DNA of 6,658 bases from UBA4744 sp963718995 (GTDB lineage Bacteria; Actinomycetota; Acidimicrobiia; Spongiisociales; UBA4744), in the NCBI GenBank assembly GCA_963718995.1, contig CAVRAP010000004.1:1-6658 (forward strand), read 5' to 3'. A model generated the notes under the pieces. The model searched no databases, had not been told where the DNA came from, and saw only the letters and a program-made list of their open reading frames with translations. Shown here one piece after another: positions 6,503 to 6,658 of the stretch. The position numbers were made by a program, and so were the translations under genes. Numbering within the stretch: position 1 is the first letter of the stretch; every line of letters begins with the position of its first letter.

Positions 6503-6658
6503 AACCCAGCAACCTGCGAACGCCCGGGGCCGCCATGGAACCGCACTCTCGGATGCGTGGCTGCCTTCGCAGCAAAGCTACGGGTCGGCTAGTGCGAGAG
6601 ATTGGATATCCTCCGTGCTTCAACTCTGGCCGAGACCATGGAATCGGGCGGTATTGCC

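Noticed and set aside
6560..6573. Terminator-like hairpin GCTGC-CTTC-GCAGC downstream of the selenoprotein gene
   Set aside because: It has only 5 bp and no T-run after it, and it lies 58 nt past the stop. It could be chance in GC-rich DNA.
6601..6658. Possible tRNA-Sec anticodon arm around CTTCAAC (6617-6623)
   Set aside because: The sequence recalls the UCA anticodon loop, but the flanking bases form only a poor stem. No acceptor stem or long extra arm can be built before the window ends.
6638..6658. Possible start of a new gene at ATG 6638 on the plus strand
   Set aside because: Only seven codons are visible before the edge, and the ribosome-binding site is weak. There is not enough to support a call.

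Overview
This is a GC-rich window with compact genes and few gaps. GC-rich third codon positions, Shine-Dalgarno-type start sites and the protein families suggest an Actinomycetota-type bacterium, possibly an acidimicrobial lineage. Chloroflexota cannot be excluded. No rRNA, tRNA, insertion sequence or CRISPR array is visible.

Layout from left to right. (1) Positions 1-2133, minus strand: two half-size ABC exporter genes in tandem. The first-transcribed one is complete (376-2133). The second (379-1) starts inside an ATGA overlap with its stop and runs off the left edge, so the two probably form a heterodimeric exporter. (2) Positions 2134-2433: a 300-bp divergent intergenic region with an AT-rich patch and a perfect 12-bp palindrome. 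(3) Positions 2434-4230, plus strand: a long acyl-CoA dehydrogenase with extra N- and C-terminal domains (DmdC-like subfamily). (4) Positions 4269-5813, minus strand and convergent with the dehydrogenase: a soluble histidine-kinase-like ATPase with a C-terminal domain I do not recognise. (5) Positions 5954-6502, plus strand and divergent from the kinase: a peroxiredoxin-like gene of the AhpC/TSA_2 (PRXL2/SelU) family whose frame is interrupted by one TGA. (6) Positions 6503-6658: nothing firmly identifiable.

The main discovery is the last gene. The TGA (6077-6079) falls exactly where this family has the first cysteine of its active-site CxxC, giving RHFG-U-L-T-C-RE. The reading frame and family-like sequence continue on both sides. 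A GC-rich hairpin downstream has a GGUCA apical loop starting at the 22nd base after the UGA, which fits the known geometry of bacterial SECIS elements. The best reading is a 182-residue selenoprotein, a bacterial SelU-like thiol/selenol oxidoreductase. A conventional gene caller would lose the active site by starting at the GTG at 6149. No selA, selB, selC or selD gene lies in the window, so Sec capability must be tested elsewhere in the genome.

The genes do not form one obvious pathway. The exporter and the acyl-CoA dehydrogenase share a divergent control region. The kinase and the putative selenoprotein share another, which suggests, without proof, a sensor/redox-enzyme pair.
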